Source of the DNA: CBDCVD01 sp965224015
GTDB taxonomy: Bacteria > Pseudomonadota > Alphaproteobacteria > Rhizobiales > CBDCVD01
Direction: 5' to 3'
DNA: 64,000 bases
Assembly (NCBI GenBank): GCA_965224015.1
Contig: OZ245032.1
Coordinates: 248,001 to 312,000, forward strand
A program made the translations under genes and the position numbers. Below, piece after piece: positions 43,420 through 51,732 of this stretch; the first letter of the stretch is position 1; every line of letters starts with the position of its first letter. The notes beneath the pieces are model-generated. The model searched no databases. It was not told where the DNA came from and saw only the letters and a program-made list of their open reading frames with translations.

Positions 43420-44650
43420 AGATGAGATGATCAAACGGCATCAAACCATCCCGGTTTGCGTCGGGCCGGTGACGATTGGCGGCAAGGCCCCCATCGTTGT
43501 CCAGTCCATGACCAATACGGATACGGCCGATGTGGCTGCGACCGTGGATCAGGTTGCAGCCCTTGCGGCGGCCGGCTCTGAACTGGTGCGCATTACCGTT
43601 GATCGGGACGAGGCCGCAGCCGCTGTTCCGCACATTCGTGACCAGTTGGACAAACGTGGTGTGCATGTGCCCTTGGTTGGCGACTTTCATTATATTGGTC
43701 ACCGGCTGCTCGCAGAGCATGCTGGGTGCGCCGAGGCATTGGCCAAGTACCGGATTAACCCGGGTAACGTCGGTTTCGGTGACAAGCGCGACAAGCAGTT
43801 TATGGCGATGATCGAAGTCGCGCTTTTTTATGACAAGCCGGTTCGTATCGGCGTCAACTGGGGTTCTTTGGACCGGTCGTTGCTGACCCGCCTTATGGAT
43901 GAAAATGCGCGTCTGGATGCGCCGGCCTCCGCACGTGCGGTTACCCATGAAGCCATCGTGCAGTCGGCGCTTTTGTCGGCCAGACTGGCGGAGGAAACGG
44001 GCCTTGCACGCGAGAAAATCATCCTGTCTGCGAAAGTCAGCGCGGTGCAGGATCTGATTTCGGTTTACCGGATGCTCGCCGCACGCAGCGATTATGCCCT
44101 GCATCTGGGGTTAACGGAGGCGGGTATGGGGGCAAAGGGTATTGTTGCGTCCGCCGCCGCCATGGGCATTGTGTTGCAGGAGGGCATTGGCGATACGATC
44201 CGCGTTTCTCTCACACCGGAGCCTCAGGGGGATCGGACGGAGGAGGTGGTGGTTGCGCAGGCGCTTTTACAGACGATGGGCTTGCGCGCCTTTGCCCCGA
44301 TCGTTGCGGCGTGTCCCGGCTGCGGGCGCACGACCTCACATGTTTTTCAGGAACTGGCAGGGGAGATACAGACGTATATTCGTGCCAATCGTGCCCGCTG
44401 GCAGCGCGACTATCCTGGCGCTGAGGCTCTTAATATTGCCGTGATGGGTTGCATTGTAAACGGGCCGGGGGAGTCTAAACATGCCGATATCGGCATTTCA
44501 CTGCCGGGTACGGGAGAGCAACCCGCCGCACCGGTATTTATTGATGGAAAAAAGGCCACAACTTTGCGCGGCCCGGGCCTGAGCAAGGCCTTCAAGACAA
44601 TCGTGGAGACCTATATTGCCGATCGGTTCGGCAAAGGCGGGCAAGGCTGA
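43409..44650 (+). CDS. ispG: 4-hydroxy-3-methylbut-2-enyl-diphosphate synthase
   Basis: An Fe-S enzyme of the MEP isoprenoid pathway converting MEcPP to HMBPP. VQSMTNTDTADVAATVDQV at the N-terminus and the C-terminal 4Fe-4S ligands in CPGCGRT and MGCIVNGPGESKHADIGIS are characteristic. ATG 43409 overlaps the pyc stop by 11 bases; 413 aa is normal for the short bacterial form. Confidence 0.96.
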   Translation: MSVEDEMIKRHQTIPVCVGPVTIGGKAPIVVQSMTNTDTADVAATVDQVAALAAAGSELVRITVDRDEAAAAVPHIRDQLDKRGVHVPLVGDFHYIGHRLLAEHAGCAEALAKYRINPGNVGFGDKRDKQFMAMIEVALFYDKPVRIGVNWGSLDRSLLTRLMDENARLDAPASARAVTHEAIVQSALLSARLAEETGLAREKIILSAKVSAVQDLISVYRMLAARSDYALHLGLTEAGMGAKGIVASAAAMGIVLQEGIGDTIRVSLTPEPQGDRTEEVVVAQALLQTMGLRAFAPIVAACPGCGRTTSHVFQELAGEIQTYIRANRARWQRDYPGAEALNIAVMGCIVNGPGESKHADIGISLPGTGEQPAAPVFIDGKKATTLRGPGLSKAFKTIVETYIADRFGKGGQG

Positions 44651-44708
44651 GATATGCCGTGACAACTTGGGTTGCGCCCGCGCCTGCCACACAGTGCGTA
44701 ACGGATTG

Positions 44709-44920
44709 ATACCAGCGGTATTGGCTTTATGTACACGCCGACTGGTGTACTGCCTTGATAAGACAACGGTTTTACGCTGGGTCAGGAGTCAAACGCAAGG
44801 CCCCTTGGTATAAAGTCATACCAAGGGTCCTTGCCAATGACTCATGGATTAGCGTCAAAGAGGTGTATTATCAAGGCAGTACACCAGTCGGCGTGTACAT
44901 AAAGCCAATACCGCTGGTAT
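44709..44920. repeat. Family C repeat, full 212-bp palindrome
   Basis: Left end ATACCAGCGGTATTGGCTTT, right end its reverse complement; the arms continue with few mismatches to a centre near 44815. It is the only full-length copy in the window and sits between convergent ispG and the PLP enzyme gene. It has the form of a MITE; its transcript would fold into one long hairpin. Confidence 0.9.
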
Positions 44921-44923
44921 CAT

Positions 44924-46138
44924 TCAAGTCGAAAGCCAGTTAAGATAAGAATTCACACCGGCATTGCGTGCACCATATGGGTTGGCCTCGTTGTGCGTGA
45001 TATTTGACACATTGGCGCAGACGTCTTTGAGCGTCTCCGCTACGATATCAGCCTGACCCTGCACAAGATTGCAGGGATCGAGTTGAAAATAGCCCAGTTC
45101 CAGTTCGTGGCCGCGCACGATGATGGCAGGGTCCTGCTCACCAAGAACGCGCGCCAATGTGGCAGCATTGATGCCAAATTTTCCCGCATCGACATTGACC
45201 TGCAGACGCTCCAACGGATTATTGGTCGCATCCGGTACGATGACAGGGGTTATGCCCACAACCGGTGCCAATGTTTCAGCCCACAGATTGAGTGCGGTGC
45301 GCTCCTGTTGCCTAATATCGTCGTGGTCGCGGTTTTGCCATTGCTGCAACGCCGTAATGGCACCGGCGATACTCTCCTTGCCGATTTTCATACCGCGACC
45401 AATGCCGATATTTTGCAAATAAGCGGCACGTATAAGGTCACGACGGCCGGCTATGATGCCGGATGTTGGCCCCCCCAGAAACTTGTGGCCGGAATAGATG
45501 ACCAGATCGGCCCCCATGGCAATAAAGCCGGTCAAATCATATTCCGATGCCGCATCAACGATAACCGGCACGCCAGCGCTTTTGCAAATCTCGATAAAAC
45601 GGACCAGCGGAATTTGCCCATAATGAACCACATGATGCGACACGACATAAAGAGCGGCAGCGGTCTTATATGTCAAGGCGCGCTCAAGTTGAGCGTCCGT
45701 TACATGGGTCGATTGGCCGATGGGGCGAACCTGCGCGCCGGTAATTTCGATCGCCTGGGAAACCGGCGCACCATAGTTACACAAATGACCAAGCTGGACC
45801 ACGACCTCGCTTTTATCGCCGGGTGCCTTCGGTAAGGCTTCCACATGGCCCGCATCAAGACCCGTTATACAGGCGGCAACCGACAGCGTGATACCGGCGC
45901 TGGCGGAAGCCGTCATGCAACCGGCTTCGGCGCCCGTCGCCTCCGCAATCGCTGCACTGGCTAGTGCTTGCAACCCGTGCATATCAACAAAATTATTCAT
46001 TATCGCAGCTGTTGTCCGGCGCACCTCATCACCGGCAATGGAAGCTCCAAGACTTGTCATGGTTCCGCAAACGTTGATCAGACGCCTGCAACCATTTGCA
46101 TCATGCCATGCCCACATGGCGCAATTGTTCTTCGTCAT
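44924..46138 (-). CDS. SelA-fold PLP enzyme (DgaE / EF_0838-like)
   Basis: A PLP-dependent lyase related in fold to selenocysteine synthase. INVCGTMTSLG at the N-terminus, ASASAGITLSVAACITG, and the PLP lysine in IYSGHKFLGGPTSG (Lys219) are visible. 404 aa. The related family includes DgaE, D-glucosaminate-6-phosphate ammonia-lyase, and genes paired with EF_0837-type amidohydrolases. It is the last gene of the operon, 15 bases after ridA, and so probably releases ammonia from the amino acid made by the amidohydrolase. Selenocysteine synthase itself is unlikely, as no selB or selC is seen. Confidence 0.8.
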   Translation of the reverse strand: MTKNNCAMWAWHDANGCRRLINVCGTMTSLGASIAGDEVRRTTAAIMNNFVDMHGLQALASAAIAEATGAEAGCMTASASAGITLSVAACITGLDAGHVEALPKAPGDKSEVVVQLGHLCNYGAPVSQAIEITGAQVRPIGQSTHVTDAQLERALTYKTAAALYVVSHHVVHYGQIPLVRFIEICKSAGVPVIVDAASEYDLTGFIAMGADLVIYSGHKFLGGPTSGIIAGRRDLIRAAYLQNIGIGRGMKIGKESIAGAITALQQWQNRDHDDIRQQERTALNLWAETLAPVVGITPVIVPDATNNPLERLQVNVDAGKFGINAATLARVLGEQDPAIIVRGHELELGYFQLDPCNLVQGQADIVAETLKDVCANVSNITHNEANPYGARNAGVNSYLNWLST

Positions 46139-46153
46139 CAGTCTTTCCCCTTC

Positions 46154-46645
46154 TCACACACGGAGTTCGAAGACGGCCTCAATCTCCACCGTGATATTAT
46201 TGGGAAGCGATGCAACGCCAAAGGCTGTACGCGCATGGATACCATCGCGGCCAAAAATCTCGGCAAGCAGAGTCGAAGCCCCATCAACAACATAAGGGTG
46301 CCACTCAAAATCAGGTGTTGCATTGACCATCCCCAAGAGCTTCACAACGCCGGAAATCCGGTCAAGCCTGCCCAGGTAGTCACGCAATGTCGCCAGGATA
46401 TTGATTGCGACCAGTCGGGCATGGGCGTGCGCCTCTTCAGCACTAATACTGTCACCAACCTTACCGCGCAGGAGCGTGCCATCAGCCTGCACCGGCCCTT
46501 GTCCGGAGACAAAGACAAGTTGGCCCGTCCGACAGACATTGCAAAAAGCGCCTATAGGTGCGGGCGCGGTGGCCGGAAGCTTGATACCAAGGCGGGCAAG
46601 CCGGTCGGAAACGGTATCACGGCCTTCCCTGTCAATCCGAGACAT
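46154..46645 (-). CDS. RidA/YjgF-family imine deaminase
   Basis: A small Rid-superfamily protein. Members hydrolyse reactive enamine/imine intermediates released by PLP ammonia-lyases. VSGQGPVQADG at the N-terminus, the Arg in HARTAFGVASLPNNITVEIEAVFEL and the Glu in VEIEA match the active-site layout. 163 aa, longer than RidA (about 128) because of an N-terminal extension, typical of the Rid subgroup in catabolic operons. It overlaps the upstream ATPase gene by 14 bases and precedes the PLP enzyme it would serve. Confidence 0.9.
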   Translation of the reverse strand: MSRIDREGRDTVSDRLARLGIKLPATAPAPIGAFCNVCRTGQLVFVSGQGPVQADGTLLRGKVGDSISAEEAHAHARLVAINILATLRDYLGRLDRISGVVKLLGMVNATPDFEWHPYVVDGASTLLAEIFGRDGIHARTAFGVASLPNNITVEIEAVFELRV

Positions 46646-47597
46646 ACAGGTCTTTCGTTCTCTTGCAATAACTTTTGTGGTTCAGACTCAAGGTGACAGG
46701 TTCAGGCGCACCATGCGCGCAGTCTTCGATGGCATGGAGGCAACGGGTTCGGAAAACACAACCCGAGGGCGGGTCAAGGGGGCTTGGGATATCCCCACGC
46801 AAAATGGTACGGTTGCGGTCCAGCGTCGGATCCGGTACCGGAATCGCCGAAAGCAGGGCGCAAGTATAGGGATGGACGGGATTGGCATAGAGATGTCGCG
46901 ATAGACCGATTTCCACAACACGGCCGAGGTACATAACAACAATCTGATCGCAAAGATACTCGACAACCGAAAGATCATGGGCAATGAACAGTATTGTCAG
47001 ATTACGCCGCTCGCGCAGCTCAAGCAGCAGGTTAAGCACTTGCGCCTGGATTGAAACGTCAAGCGCCGAAACGCTTTCATCGGCAACGATAAAGTCGGGC
47101 TCAAGCGCCAGGGCACGGGCAATACCGATGCGTTGGCGTTGCCCGCCTGAAAATTCATGCGGGAAACGCCCCATATGATCAGCCTGGAGCCCAACCTCTT
47201 CCAACAGCGCTGCAACCCTATCGCGCCTTGAGCGAACGGTTCCAATAGAATGGGCACGCAGGCCTTCGGCAATAATGTCGCCGATACGCAAGCGCGGATT
47301 AAGGGAAGACACCGGGTCCTGGAAAATGATCTGCATACGCTTGCGCGCCTGGCGCAGCTCCGCGCTATTCAGCGCGATCAAATCCTGACCATCGAAGATA
47401 ATTTCACCCTCGGTGGGTTCAAGCAGGCGAAGGAGGGTACGTCCCAACGTCGTCTTGCCGGAGCCGCTTTCGCCCACAAGCCCGATAATCGAACCCCGCG
47501 GAATATCAAAGCTCACGTCGTTAACCGCGTGAACGGTACCACTGGATGTAAAAAAGCGTTTGGACAGGTTGCGGATTTTCAACAGCGGCTCAGACAT
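46632..47597 (-). CDS. ABC transporter ATPase, DppF-type
   Basis: One of two ATPases of the second peptide-type importer. Walker A GESGSGKTTLGR is near residue 46, signature FSGGQRQRIGIARA, Walker B FIVADESVSALD, and the family tail GCVFRTRCLHAIEDC with Fe-S-type cysteines. The open frame begins further upstream, but the family N-terminus starts at ATG 47597, overlapping the DppD-type gene by 8 bases. 321 aa. Confidence 0.92.
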   Translation of the reverse strand: MSEPLLKIRNLSKRFFTSSGTVHAVNDVSFDIPRGSIIGLVGESGSGKTTLGRTLLRLLEPTEGEIIFDGQDLIALNSAELRQARKRMQIIFQDPVSSLNPRLRIGDIIAEGLRAHSIGTVRSRRDRVAALLEEVGLQADHMGRFPHEFSGGQRQRIGIARALALEPDFIVADESVSALDVSIQAQVLNLLLELRERRNLTILFIAHDLSVVEYLCDQIVVMYLGRVVEIGLSRHLYANPVHPYTCALLSAIPVPDPTLDRNRTILRGDIPSPLDPPSGCVFRTRCLHAIEDCAHGAPEPVTLSLNHKSYCKRTKDLYVSD

Positions 47598-48591
47598 GAG
47601 ATATCTCCGCTCCAGCATGAAAGCAGGCGACACGATGGTTGTCGTCAAAGTCTTGCAAGGTAACCGGTTTAGCGCAAACCTCATCAGAACGCGAACACCG
47701 CGTTGCAAAGGCGCAACCGGGTGGCATGGCGTGAAGTGCAGGCACCGTGCCGGGAATAGGAACAAGGCGTTCCGCTTCGCCGCGGCCCGGCATAGGAATA
47801 GAGCGGAGCAGGCCCTGGGTGTACGGGTGACTTGGGTTTGCAAAGAGTTCGCGCGCCCCGGCTTGTTCGACGATCGCACCTGTATACATAACCGCGACGT
47901 CATCAGCCATTTCAGCAACCACACCCATATCGTGGGTAATAAACAGGATCGACATGCCAAGCTCTGCCTGCAGGCGACGCATCAAGTCGAGAATCTGGGC
48001 CTGAATGGTGACATCAAGTGCGGTGGTCGGCTCGTCGGCAATCAATAGTGTCGGATTGCAAACCAGCGCCAGCGCAATCATCACCCGCTGACGCATGCCC
48101 CCCGAAAGTTCATGAGGGTAGTTATCTATCCGCGAGGCTGCTGCCGGAATTTCGACCCGTTCCAACATCTCCAGCACCCGCTTGCGCCGCGCGACGGCAT
48201 CAAGATCCCTGTGAAGCAAAAGCATTTCACCGATTTGATCGCCGATCGTGAAAAGCGGGTTCAGGGACGACATCGGTTCCTGAAATATCATGGCAATCTC
48301 CGCGCCCCGCAGAGCACGCATCTGATCCTCGGATGCTGCTGTCACATCGGTGACGTGTCCATTGGAATCACGATAGTGGATTGCGCCGCCGCTCACACTC
48401 CCGTTTTTGGGCAATAAACCCATAATCGCCAGCGATGAGACCGACTTGCCCGAGCCGCTTTCGCCAACGAGGGCCAGCGTTCGGCCCGGTTGGAGTGTAA
48501 AAGCGACATCTCGCAATGCGGTAACCGACGAGAGTCGCCCCAGGCGAAACGTAACGCGGAGGCCACGAACATCAAGAACCGGCGCGCTCAT
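47590..48591 (-). CDS. ABC transporter ATPase, DppD-type
   Basis: Partner ATPase of the same importer. Walker A GESGSGKSVSSLAIMG, signature LSGGMRQRVMIALA, Walker B LLIADEPTTALD, and the Cys-rich family tail GCAFATRCSRSDEVC. 333 aa. Its ATG overlaps the amidohydrolase stop by 4 bases. Confidence 0.93.
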   Translation of the reverse strand: MSAPVLDVRGLRVTFRLGRLSSVTALRDVAFTLQPGRTLALVGESGSGKSVSSLAIMGLLPKNGSVSGGAIHYRDSNGHVTDVTAASEDQMRALRGAEIAMIFQEPMSSLNPLFTIGDQIGEMLLLHRDLDAVARRKRVLEMLERVEIPAAASRIDNYPHELSGGMRQRVMIALALVCNPTLLIADEPTTALDVTIQAQILDLMRRLQAELGMSILFITHDMGVVAEMADDVAVMYTGAIVEQAGARELFANPSHPYTQGLLRSIPMPGRGEAERLVPIPGTVPALHAMPPGCAFATRCSRSDEVCAKPVTLQDFDDNHRVACFHAGAEISHV

Positions 48592-49703
48592 TTTCTCCTC
48601 CTTTTCGCCGACATTATTGAGGCTCCGATGACGGTCATGCGCGGTTCAAAAAAATGCTCCAGCGTCAACCGCCTGCCGAGACTGTCGACGACTTCATCGT
48701 TGGTTTCGCTTAGCGCGAAAATTGTAAAATCGGCTTTCTGTCCGGGGTTGAGGCCATCGCGCGCGCCAAGTCCGAGAATCGAACGTGGCTGCTCGGTGAC
48801 TGCCCGTATGACGTCTTCAAACGGCAACCCGACGGCGAGTAGTTTTGACATCGTCGTGGCAAGATCAAGCACGGAACCATATATGTTGCGTCTATGCAGG
48901 TCCGTTGAAACTGACCAGGGCTGCAAACCATCCCGCAAAGCATCACGTGCCGTATCGAAACTGAACGATGCCTGGCCATGCCCTATATCCATGCGCACAC
49001 CACTTGCGGCGAGTTGCTTTGCTTGTTCAAACAAAGCCTGGGTGTCGCGAATGGAACCGGCTTTTTTACCGTTGAAACAATGGGTGACAATGTCACCGGG
49101 TGTCAGGATATCGAATATTTCATCAACCAGTGGCGCGGGTTCGCCGATGTGGACCATCAACGGAAGATCCAGGATCTCGGCAACACGTTTGGCGATTTTG
49201 GCGGGCGTGATCCCCCAATCGCCAACAATAACGCCGGAAGCCCGCACCTTGATCCCGCAAATAACATCACGGTTGGCTTCAGCCACTTCCAGCGTGCGGT
49301 CGATATCGATGAACCGCAAGTCGATCAGTTCAGGAACGCGATTACAGGCAACCAGACCGATGGATCCGATGTTGAGGAACGCGCGAATCGTCTCTTCATG
49401 CGCCTCAATGACATATTCGCGTAAGCCGTGAAACGTCGCTTCGCCGGCAGAGCCCGCATCGGCCATTGCGGTGACACCTGTTTGGCGGCCGACTTGCCGG
49501 GCGCGCACCGAAATATCAGTCCCCCCGTGCCAGACATGGACGTGAAGATCACACCAGCCCGGCGACAGATAGGCCCCGCCGCAGTCGACGAACTGAGCAT
49601 CAGGTTGTTCAGCTTGCGTCACAAGACCATCGTCACCAACGATAATGCTCTCTGGGGCCGTATCGAAACCAATGGCGTGAAAGTTAGCGAGCTTTAATGC
49701 CAT
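48588..49703 (-). CDS. Metal-dependent amidohydrolase/deacetylase (EF_0837-like)
   Basis: A dihydroorotase-like TIM-barrel hydrolase. Metal ligands visible: HxH in CDLHVHVWHGG (His54, His56), a likely carboxylated lysine Lys152 in ICGIKVRASG, His185 in LMVHIGEPAP, His208 in VTHCFNGKKAG, and a later Asp in VSTDLHRRN. 371 aa. In related operons it pairs with a SelA-fold PLP enzyme, as here. It probably removes an acyl or carbamoyl group from the imported compound. It sits between permease and ATPase genes, so uptake and hydrolysis are transcribed together. Confidence 0.88.
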   Translation of the reverse strand: MALKLANFHAIGFDTAPESIIVGDDGLVTQAEQPDAQFVDCGGAYLSPGWCDLHVHVWHGGTDISVRARQVGRQTGVTAMADAGSAGEATFHGLREYVIEAHEETIRAFLNIGSIGLVACNRVPELIDLRFIDIDRTLEVAEANRDVICGIKVRASGVIVGDWGITPAKIAKRVAEILDLPLMVHIGEPAPLVDEIFDILTPGDIVTHCFNGKKAGSIRDTQALFEQAKQLAASGVRMDIGHGQASFSFDTARDALRDGLQPWSVSTDLHRRNIYGSVLDLATTMSKLLAVGLPFEDVIRAVTEQPRSILGLGARDGLNPGQKADFTIFALSETNDEVVDSLGRRLTLEHFFEPRMTVIGASIMSAKRRRK

Positions 49704-49708
49704 ACCGA

Positions 49709-50566
49709 TTATAGATCCTTGGCAAGGCGTGGATCGAGCGCATCTCTCAACCCGTCACCAATGAGCTGCAACGCCAATACCGAGATCGAAATTGCAATAC
49801 CAGGGAAGAAAATCAAAAACGCCGCCTGATCAAGATATTGCCGTCCCTCGTTGATCATGGTGCCCCAGCTTGGCGTCGACGGATCAATGCCAACGCCAAG
49901 AAAAGATAACCCGGCCTCGGCTAACATGGCGTAAGCAAATATGAATGTCGCCTGTACGATGATCGGCGACAGAATATTGCGTAGCACATGTGTCATCATG
50001 ATGGTGAAAGTCGAGGAGCCAAGCGCGATAGCGGCCTCAACATAGGGCAGTTCGCGGATCACCAGTGTCGATGCCCGCACAATGCGCGCGATGCGCGGTG
50101 CGTAGACGATAGAGAGCGCAATGACGACATTGATCATTGAGCCACCAAGAATGGAAACAAGGGCAATGGCGAGCAGTATGTCGGGAAACGCCATCATCGC
50201 ATCAATCAGGCGGGACATGGGCGCATCCAATCCGCGAAAGAAACCAGCGATCAGGCCAATAGCGATACCCATCATTGAGGCAAGCGCTGCTACCCCAAGC
50301 CCTATCGTCAATGACACGCGACCGGCGTAAAGCAGGCGCGAGAAGACATCACGCCCGAAAGCATCGGCACCGAGCAGGAAATCCATACCGGGCGGTGTAA
50401 GACGGGCACGCACCGACATCTTTGCCGGATCAGCCGGCGCAACCACAGAAGCCAAAGTGCACAACACAACAATGACAATGACAATCAACAGCGCGATCAG
50501 AACAGAGCGGCGCGAGAGCAGCAGGGCGACAAATTTCGGCTCCTCAGCAACAGATGCAATGGCCAT
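49709..50566 (-). CDS. ABC transporter permease, DppC-type
   Basis: The second permease of the importer. DAFGRDVFSRLLYAGRVSLTIG and the EAA loop VIRELPYVEAAIALGSSTFTIM are typical. About six hydrophobic segments, 285 aa. Lies 5 bases downstream-adjacent to the amidohydrolase start and 12 bases after the other permease. Confidence 0.93.
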   Translation of the reverse strand: MAIASVAEEPKFVALLLSRRSVLIALLIVIVIVVLCTLASVVAPADPAKMSVRARLTPPGMDFLLGADAFGRDVFSRLLYAGRVSLTIGLGVAALASMMGIAIGLIAGFFRGLDAPMSRLIDAMMAFPDILLAIALVSILGGSMINVVIALSIVYAPRIARIVRASTLVIRELPYVEAAIALGSSTFTIMMTHVLRNILSPIIVQATFIFAYAMLAEAGLSFLGVGIDPSTPSWGTMINEGRQYLDQAAFLIFFPGIAISISVLALQLIGDGLRDALDPRLAKDL

Positions 50567-50578
50567 ACCCTGGTTCCC

Positions 50579-51520
50579 TCAATACCTGACACGCTTATCA
50601 ACCGTGAGATAAAGCAAATCCGTCACGAGATTGATAAGCACATAGAGCGATGCCACAACGATTAACGCACCCTGGATAACGGGATAATCGCGGCGCAGAA
50701 CAGCACTAACCACAAGGTTGCCCATGCCGGGAATATTGAATACACGCTCTGTCACAACAGCCCCTGAAACCAGCAGCGCAAATGTTAGTCCGACCACCGT
50801 GATAATCGGTATGGCTGCATTTTTAAGGGCATGGCGCAGAACGACACGGGCCTCTCCCATGCCCTTTGAACGGGCTGTGCGAATATAATCCTCGCCCAGA
50901 ATATCAAGCATGGAAGCGCGTGTGAAACGCAGGATCAGTGCAGAATTGACAATGCCAAGCACAATGGAGGGCAGGACAAGATAGCCCATGCGATCGAAAA
51001 AACCGGCGTCAGGTCCCCCATATCCGGAGGCGGGAAACCACCCAAGGTCGGTCGCGAGGTAGCGCTGGAACATCAGCCCTGTCCAGAAGCTGGGGATCGA
51101 GGCCGCGAGCATCGCCGCCGTGATCGCACTTTGATCCAGTAGCGAACCGCGACGATAGGCGGCGTAAATGCCAATGGGGGTGGCGATGACGAGGGCAATG
51201 ATCAACGAGAACAGTGACAGAAAAATTGTCGGCTCGGCCCGCGCCGCAAGCACCTGCAGGACCGGTTGACGAAAGAAGATGGAATCACCCAGATCGCCTT
51301 GTATGACGTTAGCAATGAACGCAAAATACTGAACGATGATCGGTCGATCAAGGCCAAGTTCGGCGCGCAATTGAGCGGCATCTTCCGGTGTCGCCTCCGG
51401 CCCCAGAATGAGTGCGGCAGGATCACCAGGCGCCAGGCGCACAATCAAAAACGCGATGGTCAACACCAGAAATATGACGACCACCATTCCGATCAATCGT
51501 TTAGCGATGTAACGCCCCAT
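50579..51520 (-). CDS. ABC transporter permease, DppB-type
   Basis: The first permease. The N-terminus MGRYIAKRLIGMVVVIFLVLT, then LGLDRPIIVQYFAFIANVIQGDLGDSI and the EAA loop MLDILGEDYIRTARSKGMGEARV are classic DppB features. 313 aa. A 212-base gap separates it from the binding-protein gene. Confidence 0.93.
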   Translation of the reverse strand: MGRYIAKRLIGMVVVIFLVLTIAFLIVRLAPGDPAALILGPEATPEDAAQLRAELGLDRPIIVQYFAFIANVIQGDLGDSIFFRQPVLQVLAARAEPTIFLSLFSLIIALVIATPIGIYAAYRRGSLLDQSAITAAMLAASIPSFWTGLMFQRYLATDLGWFPASGYGGPDAGFFDRMGYLVLPSIVLGIVNSALILRFTRASMLDILGEDYIRTARSKGMGEARVVLRHALKNAAIPIITVVGLTFALLVSGAVVTERVFNIPGMGNLVVSAVLRRDYPVIQGALIVVASLYVLINLVTDLLYLTVDKRVRY

Positions 51521-51732
51521 GCGCCGTATCCCTTTATTGTTGACCTGTGAGGGAGCATCAATCGTTACGCCACCCCCGACATTGATCAGTTGGGAACGTC
51601 TATTTACGACCTCGCCAGCCCGCTCCCGGTCTTGGCCCCCCCATGAAGAGGTATCCTTGGATGGCCCAAGCCCTAAAAGCCATAAAGGAGGGCGGGCCGG
51701 TGATGTTGATATCCGTTTATAGAGACGCCCTG
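51521..51732. other. Gap between binding protein and first permease
   Basis: No gene. Imperfect complementary G+C-rich segments (GCCCGCTCCC near 51618, GGAGGGCGGGC near 51688) could form a hairpin in the minus-strand transcript that attenuates permease expression, as at 13661 in the other importer. Confidence 0.35.

Noticed and set aside
44755..44943. Open frame across family C repeat (NDSWISVKEV...TPVGV)
   Set aside because: Similar frames occur in the other copies only because the repeat is conserved; the copy at 60478 contains a stop, so it is not a maintained gene.
44924..46138. Selenocysteine synthase SelA
   Set aside because: Shorter than SelA, no selB, selD or tRNA-Sec nearby, and embedded in a catabolic ABC/Rid operon.
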